The notes beneath the pieces are model-generated. The model worked only from the letters and a program-made list of their open reading frames with translations. It was not told the origin of the DNA and made no database searches. A DNA stretch of 64,000 nucleotides from Diplonema japonicum (taxonomy: Eukaryota; Euglenozoa; Diplonemea; Diplonemida; Diplonemidae), in contig OZ025714.1 in assembly GCA_964019335.1 (NCBI GenBank), forward strand, positions 433,901 to 497,900. Reading direction: 5' to 3'. Positions 48,966 through 59,717 of the stretch are shown here, piece after piece. How positions within the stretch are numbered: the first letter of the stretch is position 1; the number at the start of each line of letters is the position of its first letter. The translations under genes were made by a program, and so were the position numbers.

Positions 48966-50083
48966 CAGTGTTGGTCAGTCCCGTCCCGTCCCCTAAAACG
49001 GAATACGGGCCTGGACGGGACTCATGGGACTCCACGGGACGGGACTCGACGGGACTCACGGGACTCACGGGACTTTCCCCAACACTGTCATTATTTTTGA
49101 TAGTTTTGCAACTTTTTTTTTTTTTTTTCTTTTTTTCCCTTTGGGAAAAAAAAAAAAAAAAAAATGGGGAAAAAAAATAGAGAAAAAAATCCTTGATTTT
49201 TTTTGACATACATGATGTGTTTACCTTTTTTTTTTTTTTTTTCCTTCTTTTTTTCTTGTCTTCTCACATTTTTTCGCGCACCTAAGCCAAGCTGTTGTTT
49301 CTGCTTTCCGCATCAAATGTTGTATTTGGATGTAATAGAAAAGGGGAAATAATAAATAATATGTACAAGAGGAGGATGTGTATGTTTATACAACCTGTGT
49401 AAACAGATCGGTTCCTTGCTTTCAGCGCCGTGCCCCTAATGCGTGCGATGTACAGCTCAACCCCTGCATCGCACTGCCTGTTTGTTGCACATATTTTCAT
49501 GTTATCCCCCCCCCACCTGAAAATAATATATAGGAGATAAATATATGAGTTAAAGGAGGCTGGTGTTGGCAGCACCCTGCACAAGAACTGTCTACTTGAT
49601 TACAGGGGGGCGCACCACAGCCGAGTTGTAGCTTCTTCTGCGTTCTGCATCGTTTCCTTAATCACCGTGGCCGGGATGTAGCTTCTTCTGCGTTCCGCAT
49701 CGTGCCCTTAATCACTGCAGCCAGGTTGTAACTTCTTGCATTCCATGTCATTTCCTTAACCACCACGGCCGGGTTGTAGCTTCTTCTGCGTTCTGCGTCG
49801 TGTCCTTAATCACCGTGGCCGAGTTGTAGCTTTTTGTGTTCCGTGTCATTTCCTTAATCACGATGGCCGGACGGCCGGGTTGTAGCCTCTTCTGCGTTCT
49901 GTGTCGTGTCCTTAATGTGTGTGGTGTTCAGCTCAACCCCCAGCCAGGGCACCCCAGGTAACCAAGATTCTGCGCTTGTGTTGTTTGCTCAGTGATGACA
50001 GATGAGGAGGTCAACAGCAAACAACACATCTGATGTTTTTCTTATATTTTCATGTTGTCCCCACCACCTGAAAAAGAAGATAA

Positions 50084-50090
<7 letters not shown>
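48966..50090. repeat. Segmental duplication, copy 1 (about 1.1 kb)
   Basis: Nearly the same sequence recurs at 51051-52165. Both begin with a 122-bp CAGTGTTGG element (here 48966-49087), followed by a T-rich stretch, the GATGTGTTTACC block, AATAATATGTACAAGAGGAG, a tandem of the TTGTAGCTTCTTCTGCGTTC repeat (49600-49945), and end in GAAAAAGAAGATAAAAGATT plus poly-T. Differences are scattered substitutions and small indels. No intact gene is inside. Confidence 0.75.
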
Positions 50091-50129
<39 letters not shown>

Positions 50130-50159
50130 TTCACTCTTCGTCATTTTCTTCACTCACTA

Positions 50160-50262
50160 GGGGCCTCATTATTTAACGCGAAATGGCCATTATTTAACGC
50201 GAAACGGCCATTATTTAACGCGAAATCGCCATTATTTAACTAGTTAAATAATGAGATTTTGC
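50160..50262 (+). repeat. Tandem repeat of about 19-22 bp (ATTATTTAACGCGAAAYGGCC)
   Basis: Four copies with small differences, ending in a TTAACTAGTTAA palindrome. The phrase ATTATTTAAC recurs at 50582-50590 and 50661-50690, so the family extends over about 500 bp. Confidence 0.65.
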
Positions 50263-50696
50263 AGTTAAATAATGGCCCTTCAGAGTGAAAAAATGGGTCT
50301 TGTCGTGGAAAAAAATGCACCCAACCCCTTGAAAAATTTTTTTGGGGTGGGGGTATTTTGACTATTTTTGGCCATCTGAGGCCATTCCAGCCCTTAAAAG
50401 TGGGAATAAGTGCCTTACTTCCCCTTTAAATGCCACGGCGAAATAGCTACCCTGTATTACCTTAGGAAAATCCCCAAAAAGCTGACCTGCGTGAAAAAAA
50501 ACAGCAGTGAAAGCAGTGAAGAGTGAGTGACTCAAATGACGAAGAGTGAAATAAAACGACTTACTTGCCGCCAAATGAGCCATTATTTAACACTCGTTAC
50601 CCGTTTTTTTGCACTCGGGCCCTGCGGGCCCTCGTGCAAAAAATTCGGGAACTCGAGTTAAATAATGACTCATTATTTGTTGGCAATAAATAGTTA

Positions 50697-51050
50697 TTTT
50701 TTTTTTTTTTGCATTGTACTTTTCTTGCAAAGGCCTCTTTTTAATATTTTTTTCAAAGCAGGTCTCCAAACCCCCTGACATTTTTTTTAATTTTTTTTTT
50801 TTAATTTTTCCTCCAAACCCCCTGACATTTTTGTTTTTTTTTTTTAACATAGTCACAACAAGGTAGTATGAGCCTTGCCTCACATCCCACCCAAACCTAG
50901 GACCTCTTTTTTTGAACCTTTGAAACCAAAAGTACCAAAAAAATGCAAGCCCCAGCCTAAATTTGGGCCTTTGTGACACAAAAAACACAAAGAAATTTCT
51001 TGGTCCCAAGAGTCCCCTGAGTCCCTTGAGTCCCTCCAGACCCCTGAGTC
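50697..51050 (+). repeat. Repeat unit B (about 350 bp), direct copy
   Basis: Runs from TTTGCATTGTACTTTTCTTG to CCAGACCCCTGAGTC. It recurs in the same orientation at 52188-52560 and in part inverted at 52645-52821. The 3' part carries GAGTCCCCT-type short repeats like those inside the CAGTGTTGG elements, and a CAGTGTTGG element begins directly after it. Confidence 0.7.
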
Positions 51051-52160
51051 CAGTGTTGGTCAGTCCCGTCCCGTCCCCTAAAACGGAATACGGGCCTGGA
51101 CGGGACTCACGGGACTCCACGGGACGGGACTCGACGGGACTCACGGGACTCACGGGACTCTCCCCAACACTGTCATTATTTTTGATAGTTTTGCAACTTT
51201 TTTTTTTTTTTTTTTTTTTTTTTTCCCTTTGGAAAAAAAAAATGGGGAAAAAAAAAAGAGAAAAAAATCCTTGATTTTTTTTTTGACATACATGATGTGT
51301 TTACCTTTTTTTTTTTTTCCTTCTTTTTTTCTTGTCCTTCTCACATTTTATCGCACACCTAAGCCAAGCTGTTGTTTCTACTTTCCGCATCAAATGTTGT
51401 ATTTGGATGTAATAGAAAAGGGGGGAAATAATAAATAATATGTACAAGAGGAGGGTATGTTTATACAACCTGTGTAAACAGATCGGTTCCTTGCTTTCAG
51501 CACCATGCCCCTAATGTGCAATGTACAGCTCAACCCCTGCATTGCACTGCCTGTTTGTTGCACATATTTTCATGTTATCCCCCCCCCCCCCACCTGAAAA
51601 TAATAGAAAGGAGATAAATATATGAGTTAAAGGAGGCTGGTGTTGGCAGCACCCTGCACAAGAACTGTCTACTTGATTACAGGGGGTGCACCACAGCCGA
51701 GTTGTAGCTTCTTCTGCGTTCCGCGTCGTTTCCTTAATCACCACGGCCAGGATGTAGCTTCTTCTGCGTTCCGCATCGTGCCCTTAATCACTGCAGCCAG
51801 GTTGTAACTTCTTGCATTCCATGTCATTTCCTTAACCACCACGGCCAGGTTGTAGCTTCTTCTGTGTTCTGCATTGTGTCCTTAATCACTGTGGCCGAGT
51901 TGTAGCTTTTTTGTGTTCCGTGTCATTTCCTTAATCACGATGGCCGGACGGCCGGGTTGTAGCTTCTTCTGCGTTCTGTGTTGTGTCCTTAATGTGTGTG
52001 GTGTTCAGCTCAACCCCCAGCCAGGGCACCCCAGGTAACTAAGATTCTGTGCTTGTGTGGTTTGCTCAGTGATGACAGATGAGGAGGTCAACAGTGAACA
52101 ACACATCTGATGTTTTTCTTATATTTTCATGTTGTCCCCACCACCTGAAAAAGAAGATAA

Positions 52161-52165
<5 letters not shown>
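51051..52165. repeat. Segmental duplication, copy 2 (about 1.1 kb)
   Basis: Second copy of 48966-50090, beginning with the 122-bp TIR element at 51051-51172 and containing the TTGTAGCTTCTTCTGCGTTC tandem at 51690-52010. With the flanking B units the order is B, A, B, inverted B. Confidence 0.75.
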
Positions 52166-52195
<30 letters not shown>

Positions 52196-52290
52196 ATTGT
52201 ACTTTTCTTGCAAAGGCCTCTTTTTAATATTTTTTTCAAATCAGGTCTCCAAACCCCCTGACATTTTTTTTAATTTTTTTTTTTTTTTTT

Positions 52291-52818
52291 ACATAGTCAC
52301 AACAAGGTAGTATGAGCCTTGCCTCACATCCCACCCAAACCTAGGACCTCTTTTTTTGAACCTTTGAAACCAAAAGTACCAAAAAAATGCAAGCCCCAGC
52401 CTAAATTTGGGTCTTTGTGACACAAAAAACACAAAGAAATTTTTTGGTCCCAAGAGTCCCCTGAGTCCCCTCCGGACCCCTGAGTCCCCTGAGTCCCTTG
52501 AGTCCCCTGAGTCCCCTCCAGACCCCTGAAAATTTCAGGGGACTCCTGTCCTGTCCCTTGGAGTCCCCTGAGTCCCTCAAGGGTCTGGACCAACACTGGT
52601 CTGGAGGGGACTCAGAGGACTCTGGGGACTGGAGGGACTCAGGGGACTCAGGGGACTCTTGGGACCAAAAAATTTCTTTGTGTTTTTTGTGTCACAAAGA
52701 CCCAAATTTAGGCTGGGGCTTGCATTTTTTTGGTACTTTTGGTTTCAAAGGTTCAAAAAAAGAGGTCCTAGGTTTGGGTGGGATGTGAGGCAAGGCTCAT
52801 ACTACCTTGTTGTGACTA

Positions 52819-52821
<3 letters not shown>
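52291..52821. repeat. Large inverted repeat (arms about 178 bp, centre about 175 bp)
   Basis: The left arm (52291 to about 52470) begins ACATAGTCACAACAAGGTAG. The right arm (about 52645 to 52821) ends CTACCTTGTTGTGACTATGT. The arms appear almost identical and are flanked by poly-T on the left and poly-A on the right, so the symmetry extends further. A CCAACACTG element end sits in the centre (52590-52598). Transcription would give a long hairpin RNA. Confidence 0.8.
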
Positions 52822-52854
<33 letters not shown>

Positions 52855-53389
52855 TTAGACCACCTTCTGTTTTGTTGGTGCAACACTTTGTTTAATAAGT
52901 TGCAAAGAACCAGTGAGGTTGTCCAGGTTGGCAATAAGACAGCCAAGGGTAGAGGCCTCTTTCTGGGATGCATTTGCTTTGTAGCTTTTGCAAAAGGGTT
53001 CACCACCTGTGTAAGGAACTGCAGATCTGAGATGAAGGTCTTTTGTTTGTAGGAGGGGGTCTGAGAGAAGAAAGAGGAAGAAAAAAAAAAGTTTGTGAGC
53101 AGCAGCCTTATCTATCCCATTCACCCAAACAACCCAACTCGTTTACCAGAAGAGGAAAAAAAGAGAACAAGTGTGAAATGGGAGGGAGAAAAAGAAAGGA
53201 TAGGGCTTGGCCAGCCAAAAAAAAAAAGAGGTTTATTTAAAAAAAAAAAAGTCTTGGAGTTCAAGCACATAGCAGTTGGTTAGTTATTTGACCCCACTTG
53301 GACTGAAAAAAATCTTTCAAAAATCACTTTAGGAATTTTCCTTAAGGTCTAAATGGCCACCTGAAAATCACAAATCAAGCTTCATTTTA

Positions 53390-53900
53390 GGATCTTTAAC
53401 TTCTCATAAACCTGTACTTCTTTTGTCAGATTGACCAGTTTGACTACCCAAGGCATGTTGAGCAGCTGGCTTGTGAGGGGCCCAACTTTGGTGCTGAGCC
53501 AGCTCACCCCTGAGATAAACTCCTTACACTGGGCCAGTACAAACCCCTGATCACTGTTGTCTCACAGTGCTTGAGTGCCATCTCCAGGGCTGTCAGCTCT
53601 GCCTGGCAGCTGTCACCATATTGGCATGAGTCTCTGATCAGGTACACCTCGCTCCCTGTGGCAGTCTGGACATAGGCTCCTGCACCTCCATCTGTGTACA
53701 CAGTGACATCAGCTTTGGGCAGCTTCTGGAGTACTTCTTCTCCATATGTCTTTTTATTTGGCCCTGATGCCATCATACATATCTTCATCTTTGATAGATT
53801 TAGGCCCCACTTTTCTGACCACCCACACACCATGTCCAGCACTTCATACTGTTTCCACTTGCCACAACAGCCATGTGCAAACAGTGAGTAATCAGTCCAG
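53390..53900 (-). pseudogene. LINE fragment: RT end joined to RNase H, frameshifted
   Basis: Minus-strand frame with EVLDMVCGWSEKWGLNLSKM (end of a reverse transcriptase) followed directly by ADVTVYTDGGAGAYVQ and DSCQAELTALEMALKH, which is RNase H (TDGG catalytic Asp and AELTAL glutamate). The normal sequence between RT and RNase H is absent, so there is an internal deletion. After the second motif the frame shifts, and RNase H-like sequence continues in another frame (LAQCKEFISGVSWLSTKVGP). An inverted 95-bp copy of its RT part lies at about 54165-54260. Confidence 0.65.
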
Positions 53901-54164
53901 TGTCCACACCCACTTTGTGCAATCTTGTTGCTATGTCATCGCCCCAAGGCAGAGCTTGCTGTTGACTTCATAGCAATGGAGAGACAAAGAAACAAAATGT
54001 GATGCCTTCCTGAAAGAACACTGTCTCTTCTGGGGTCCCCTGCAACAGGGAAAGATATCCAAGGATGCAGAGTCCCCCTTGGTCACCCAAAGAGGAGGAG
54101 TTGCCCTATGACCTACATAAAGGGTGGGACAAGATGAAGGCGAAAGCCTAAGAAGAAGTAAGGC

Positions 54165-57092
54165 ACAAGAAGTGCTGGACATGGTGTGGGTGGTCAGAAA
54201 AGTGGGGCCTAAATCTGTCAAAGATGAAGACATGCATGATGGCATCAGGACCAAACAAAAAGACAGAATGCAGACCAGTTGTACCACAAGGATGTGGCAG
54301 GGCAGCAAACTCTGGTAATGTACCAAGAAGAGCCAGTGTTCCTTAGGGTGAAATTCGATGAGAAGATGAACTTCAGGGCACACTTTGTATTCATGATCAA
54401 ACGCTTCTGGCAATGCACAGCAGTCATGAAGGCACTTGCAGGCACCAACCAAGCATCAACCCTCTGCACTGTCTACCTCACCTATGTCTTACCTGTGGCA
54501 GTGATGGGTGAATCTGGTCTGGTCCAGTGTACCCATTTTACCAGACTGACCAGACTGACTGGATCAGCCAGACTGACCAGACTCAAAAATTTTCTGCAAT
54601 TTTTGACACACCTGCAAACACTTTTTTTTCAAATATTTTTGGACAATGATTTTTTTTTTTTTTTTTTTTGCCTTTTTTTTTTTTTTTTTTTTTTTTTCTT
54701 TTTCTTCTTCTTCATACCACAGACATGCACAGCTCCATCAAGCCATTTGCACCTTCTACTCCAGTGCACTGCAGCTGCACAAATGTCTGGAAATGTTGTA
54801 TTTGGATGTAATACAACCCAGCTGTGGTGATCAATGCAGAACACAGAAGAAGCTACAACCTGGCCACAGTGAGAGATATATGAGTTAAAGGACCTGCACA
54901 AGACTACTTGATTACAGGGGGTACACCACAGCCGAGTTGTAGCTTCTTCTGCATTCTGTGTCGTGTCCTTAATGTGTGTGGTGTTCAGCTCAACCCCAGC
55001 CGGGGCATCCTGGGTAACCAAGATTTTGATTCTGCTTGTGCAGGATTGGGTCGTTCCATTCCCTTCCACCAAACTGAAAGTCGGAACTTGGCAGAACCAG
55101 AACTTGGTAGAACAGGGAATTCCTTACTTTTTTTTTTGTTTTAACAATATTATTGTCGAGACTAAAAACTAGTTGATGGCAGCGTAATGAGCTATTTTAT
55201 TAGGTAAAATTCTGCTCATGCGCACAAACAAATGGAGTGTCAAACTAGTTTTTTCCCCCCCCCCTTTTTTTTTCCTCTTTGCATCATCAAGGTCAAAAGT
55301 GGTGACTATATCACCACAACACTGACAGCACAATATTCCGTGTCGTGTCCTTAATGTGTGCAGTGTGCAGCTCAACACCAGCCATGGCCCTGGTAACCAA
55401 GATTCTGGGCCTGTGTAGTTTGCTGCCAGTTCATCACCCTGAGCATCTGCAATACATTCCTCCACTTGGGCACAATTGGTGATGACCAACATGGAGGTCA
55501 ACAGTGAACAACACATCTGATGTACTTCTTATATTTCCATATTTCTGTGATCCCCACCACCCAATAACATGAAAGCCCTGCATTGTGTCCTACCAAGATT
55601 CTGCACTCATGCAGTTTGCTGCCAATTCATCACCCTGAGCATCTGCATTATGTTCTCCACTTGGGTGCTACTACAGATTCTGCACTTGTGTGGTTTGCTG
55701 GGTGATGACCAACATGGAGGTCAACAGCGAACAACACATCTGATGTACTTCTTATATTTCCATGTTATCCCCACCACCTGAATGATATATGAGTTAAAAG
55801 AGGCTGGTGTTGGTGGTGCCCTGCACAAGAACTGTCTGCTTGATTACAGGGGTGCACTGCAACCAAGTTGTAGCTTCTTCTGCATTCTGTGTCATGTCTT
55901 TAATGTGTGTGGTGTAGTTTGCTGCCTGTTTGTCACCCTAAGCATCTGCATTATGTTCTTCCACTTGGGAGCTACCAGTGATGACCAATGAGGAGGTCAA
56001 CAGTGAACAACACATCTGATGTTTTTTCATGCTATCCCCACCACCTTTGGAATAATATACAAGAGTTAAAGGAGGCTGGTGTTGGCAGTGCCCTGCACAA
56101 GAACTGTCTACTTGATTACAGGGGGTGCACCACAGCTGGGTTGTAGCTTCTTCTGCGTTCTGCATCGTGTCCTTAATCACTGTGGCCGAGTTGTAGCTTC
56201 TTCTGTGCTCCGTGTCGTGTCCTTAATGTGCAGGGTTCAGCTCAACCCTAGCCGGGGTGCCCTGGGTAACCAAGATTCTGCACTCGTGTGGTTTGCTCGG
56301 TGATGACAGATGAGGAGGTCAACAGCAAACAACACATCTGATGTTTTTCTTATATTTTCATGTTGTCCCCACCACCTGAAAAAGAAGATAAAAGATTTTT
56401 TTTTTCTTTTTCTTCGTTTCTCGTTGTTTTTGTTGTTGTTGTCGTCTCTCAGTACCTGTGTAACATCTTTTCTTGTAGACATCTGTTTATATGTTTGAAC
56501 TCTGCAGCAAAAAAAAGGGGGGGATGTGGTGTTGTGGTTGTATCTTGTCTGGTCCGGTTCAGTCCAGTCCAGTCCAGTCCAGTCTGGTCTGGTCTGGTCT
56601 GGTCCAGTCTGGTCCAGTCCAGTCTGGTCAGTCTGGCATAATTGGGTCGAAATTCATGCCAGATCCGGTCCAGTCTGGTCCAGTCTGGTCTAGTCCTAAT
56701 TAGGATTCACCCATCACTGCCTGTGGCAAGATACACCCTTGGAGTGTATGGACCCACCCTGACAGCCAGAGACATTGCAACATTGGAAGTAGCACACAAC
56801 ACAGCAGCACACATTATAACAGGCTGCCTTCCTATGACACCTATCCAAGACCTCCTGAAAATAGCAAGGCTATGGCCAGTACAGGAGATGATAAAATACG
56901 AGACATCATCTATGTATGTAGTGATGGGGGCAGGAACAGCAAGAGGAACCTGGCTCTTTGAGGCAAGGAGCAGGGCAATTGAGGAGAACAAATTGAAGAA
57001 ATACAAAAGAGCACCTCTTCACCACTCGTCACCCTTTCCCCCATGGGAGCTGACATCACCATGTACACAGACAGATCTGTGGATTTTTTTTT
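54165..57092 (+). pseudogene. LINE reverse-transcriptase fragment split by a 2.2-kb TIR element
   Basis: Left part 54165-54498: the RT end with FLRVKFDEKMNFRAHFVF and VMKALAGTNQASTLCTVYL. The right part, 56720-57092, continues TLGVYGPTLTARDIATLEVA, HNTAAHIITGCLPMTPIQDL and LKIARLWPVQEMIKYE, typical post-RT sequence. The two parts are in the same frame once the element at 54499-56719 and one copy of the 7-bp duplication are discounted. Another frameshift lies upstream: GTGTGGGTGG here against GTGTGTGGGTGG in the inverted copy near 53830. No intact ORF remains. Confidence 0.7.
54499..56719. mobile_element. TIR element, 2221 bp, non-autonomous, hAT-like ends, inserted in a LINE
   Basis: Perfect 16-bp terminal inverted repeats: CAGTGATGGGTGAATC at 54499-54514 and GATTCACCCATCACTG at 56704-56719. 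The flanks carry a 7-bp direct repeat CCTGTGG (54492-54498 and 56720-56726). Subterminal regions are packed with CTGGT/CCAGT/CAGACTGAC pentamer-type repeats (54515-54590 and 56545-56700). The interior contains poly-T, dispersed repeat copies and no transposase. CAGTG ends suggest hAT, whose usual duplication is 8 bp; 7 bp is close but not typical. Confidence 0.75.
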
Positions 57093-58080
57093 TTTAAATA
57101 AACCTCTTTTTTTTTAGGCTGGCCAGACCATTCTCTCTTCTTTCTTTTTCCCTCCTCCCAGCCAGGGGGGTGTGGGGGTGGGTGGGGGAAAGGGAAAACA
57201 GAAATCAAAGAGTCAAAAAAAAGAAGAACACAAGCAAATCATAGCTTGCTCCAGTTTTTAACAGGTGCTTTCTCACCTTTTGGGGAGGGGGGGTGAGTAC
57301 TCATACCACAAAATTGTGGGTCCTTTATCTACAAGTATTTGCCAAAAAATAGAAGTGGGTTTTTTACCTCTCTCCTTTCCTTTTTTTTTCTTTCCCCTTT
57401 TCCTCATAAAACACTGATAAACACAAATGATAGAGGGAGGTAGGTGGGAGGGAGATGTTTTTTACACTTGTGAGGGGTTCCAATTAAAGGAGTGAGCAAC
57501 ACCTGGTCTGCCTTGGCAGTGCCTGTTGATGTTGGGTGGTACTCAAGCTTGGATCTGCAGTGTAGGGTTATTCCATACTTTGAGATCAACCCCTGTGTCA
57601 CTCTTGCATGTTTCTTTCTTTCCAGCAATAGACTGATACGGGCCATGGAAGCAACCTCTGCTTAATTCCTGGTACGTGGGAGGCTCCTCTTGAGGATGTC
57701 AGTCACCTTTTTCCCTTTATATTCGACTCTCTGTTTTTGTATGCAGTATTTATTCTTTTCCACCCCTTTTTATCTATTTCTCCACTTCTCTATTCTAACT
57801 TAAAATCATTTCAGCTACCCCTGTGTCACTCTTGCATGTTTCTTTTCCCTTTCGTCTGCTTCTCCTCCCTCTTTCCCCCTTGTCAATTCACTTTTTCACT
57901 ACTGCTCTCTTTGGCTTCCTTCTGTTAACTCTTCTCATCATTTAAAACCTACCCTCTCACCCTTTGTATTATTATTTTTGTTTACCATAGCTCACATTGG
58001 TTTCAACCAAAGCTTACTTACAGGAGGTGCCATGTGAAGGCTGTGAGTCGGGTTTTAACCTCCCTTTTTTTTGGCTCCCC
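57093..58080. other. Repeat-region sequence without recognised gene
   Basis: G/T- and pyrimidine-rich sequence. A minus-strand frame at 57404-57646 has no recognisable family. TGTGTCACTCTTGCATGTTT occurs twice (57593 and 57821). Confidence 0.4.
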
Positions 58081-58089
58081 CTGTTGGGA

Positions 58090-58245
58090 TGTTCTGCTGT
58101 TCCACCATGTTCCACCAGTTCCACCAGTTTCACCATGTTCTGCCAGTTTTGCCATGTTCCACTGGTTCCACCAGTTCTGCCAGTTCCACCAGTTACATGT
58201 TCCACCAGTTCCACCATGTTCTGCCAGTTCCACAATGTCCATTGC
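58090..58245 (+). repeat. Short tandem repeat (TTCCACCAG / TTCCACCATG / TTCTGCCAG)
   Basis: Degenerate 9-12 bp units in about 155 bp. No coding meaning is likely. Confidence 0.75.
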
Positions 58246-58429
58246 ACACTGCATGCATTAAGGACACAATGCAGAACTTACCTCTTTTATTATTGGGTGG
58301 GGATGACACAGAAATATGGAAATATAAAGAAGTACATCAGATGTCTTGTTCACTGTTGACCTCCATGTCAGACCTTGCACTCTATTATTTAGTTTCCACC
58401 CTTTCCATTTTCTTCCCAATCTTTTTTTC

Positions 58430-58985
58430 TGAGGTAAAATATCACTATTCAGGTGTTTTTGACAATTTCTTTTGTGAGGAAAAAAATTCTTTGGGCACTT
58501 TTTTTTTTGACCCATGACCATCTCACTTTCACTATTAGCCTCATTAAGGTCTAGAATAGGTATTTTTGAGGGAATTTTTTTTTTTTTTTGAGAAAAAATC
58601 AATTTAAGGGTGTTTTTGGCCACTTTTTTTTGGGAGGAAAAGCAATTTTTTTGGACACTATTTTTTTTTTTTTTCCAGCACCCCATGCACCCAATAAAGT
58701 ACAGTAAAAAAAAGGGGGTCAATACAAAGAATGAGAAGGGTAAGTCATAAAGGAGAGAAAACCAACAGATAGACCATTACTAGGCCTGATATAGGCACCC
58801 TTATGGAAAAAAATCAATTTTTCTGAGGTAAAAACCACTTTTCAGGTGTTTTTGACCACTTGTTCATGTGAAAAATAGTTTTTTTTTTGGGCACCTTTTT
58901 TTTGACCCCCAAACATCTCACTTTCACCCCACTTCACTAAATGCCTCTATTGAGGCCTAGGATAGGTACTTTTGAGAAAAAAAAA
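58430..58985 (+). repeat. Direct repeat pair, about 150-160 bp each (58430-58580 and 58820-58980)
   Basis: Both copies run CTGAGGTAAAA...CACT...TTCAGGTGTTTTTGAC, then GGGCAC...TTTTTTTGACCC, CATCTCACTTTCA and TAGGTA(T/C)TTTTGAG. The second copy stops where homology to the leucine-rich-repeat gene begins (58989), so it marks a duplication breakpoint. Confidence 0.65.
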
Positions 58986-58988
58986 TTA

Positions 58989-59479
58989 GAGAACCGTTCA
59001 GCTGGAGGAGCTTGAGAGCTCAGAAGTGGTTTCAGAGCTTGAGGAGCTTGTGACAGCTGACCCTGAGCTGGTTCTGGTGGTGGAGGTGGGGAACTCGCCA
59101 GCTGTCGAAGTCTTGTCCATGAAGACGATGGTCCTTCCTTCCAGACTTCGGTTCCTCGTTGTCACCGACTCCATAGGCTGTGTTACAAGGATAGGCTCTT
59201 GGTTTCTTGAAGAGTGCGACCACCTGACGTCTGTTGATCTCATCCTCCCCAATGTTTCCACCATTGATGAAAATCTTTTATATGAGTGCAAAAAACTAGA
59301 AACCATCAACTTGAATGCGATGACCAATCTTTCTTCCATTGGTGATGGCTTCTTGTTTGGGTGCGAAAAACTAGAAACCATCGACTTGAATGCGATGACC
59401 GGAACGCATCACTCGACTTCGCAAGACGCTCACAGCCTCGATTGGGATGAAAGCAATGCTCCAGAAGGGGAGTATTAAC
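58989..59479 (+). pseudogene. Truncated copy of the UBL-LRR gene
   Basis: Homology to the full gene starts exactly at the codons RTVQLEELESSEVV (residue about 90 of the full protein). The ubiquitin-like domain and ATG are missing, and the preceding in-frame codon is TAG. The linker region is almost identical (for example LVLVVEVGNSPAVEVLSMKT). Only two leucine-rich repeats remain before the sequence changes to an unrelated 24-residue end (TGTHHSTSQDAHSLDWDES). It is probably a dead partial duplicate or a donor for recombination. Confidence 0.75.
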
Positions 59480-59717
59480 AGATAGACCCCCCCCTCCCAT
59501 AGGGCGGCCCTCTAGCGGGGGCTTGTCCTGTACTCTGAGTTTAATAAATAGTTATTCGTCACCTTTTTCTTAAGATGTTCGTTTCACAGTAGGTTTTTTT
59601 ATTTTCTGAGGTTCTTCTTCTTCATTTGACTCCTGCAGCCTTTGAGACAAAGCACACAGGGAAAATACATTAGAAAAAAAGAAAAAGAAAGAAAAAAAAA
59701 AACAATATTAAAACAAC

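Noticed and set aside
57404-57646. Minus-strand 80-codon frame as a retrotransposon tail
   Set aside because: I could not match it to any LINE domain; similarity to an RNase H end was too weak to claim.
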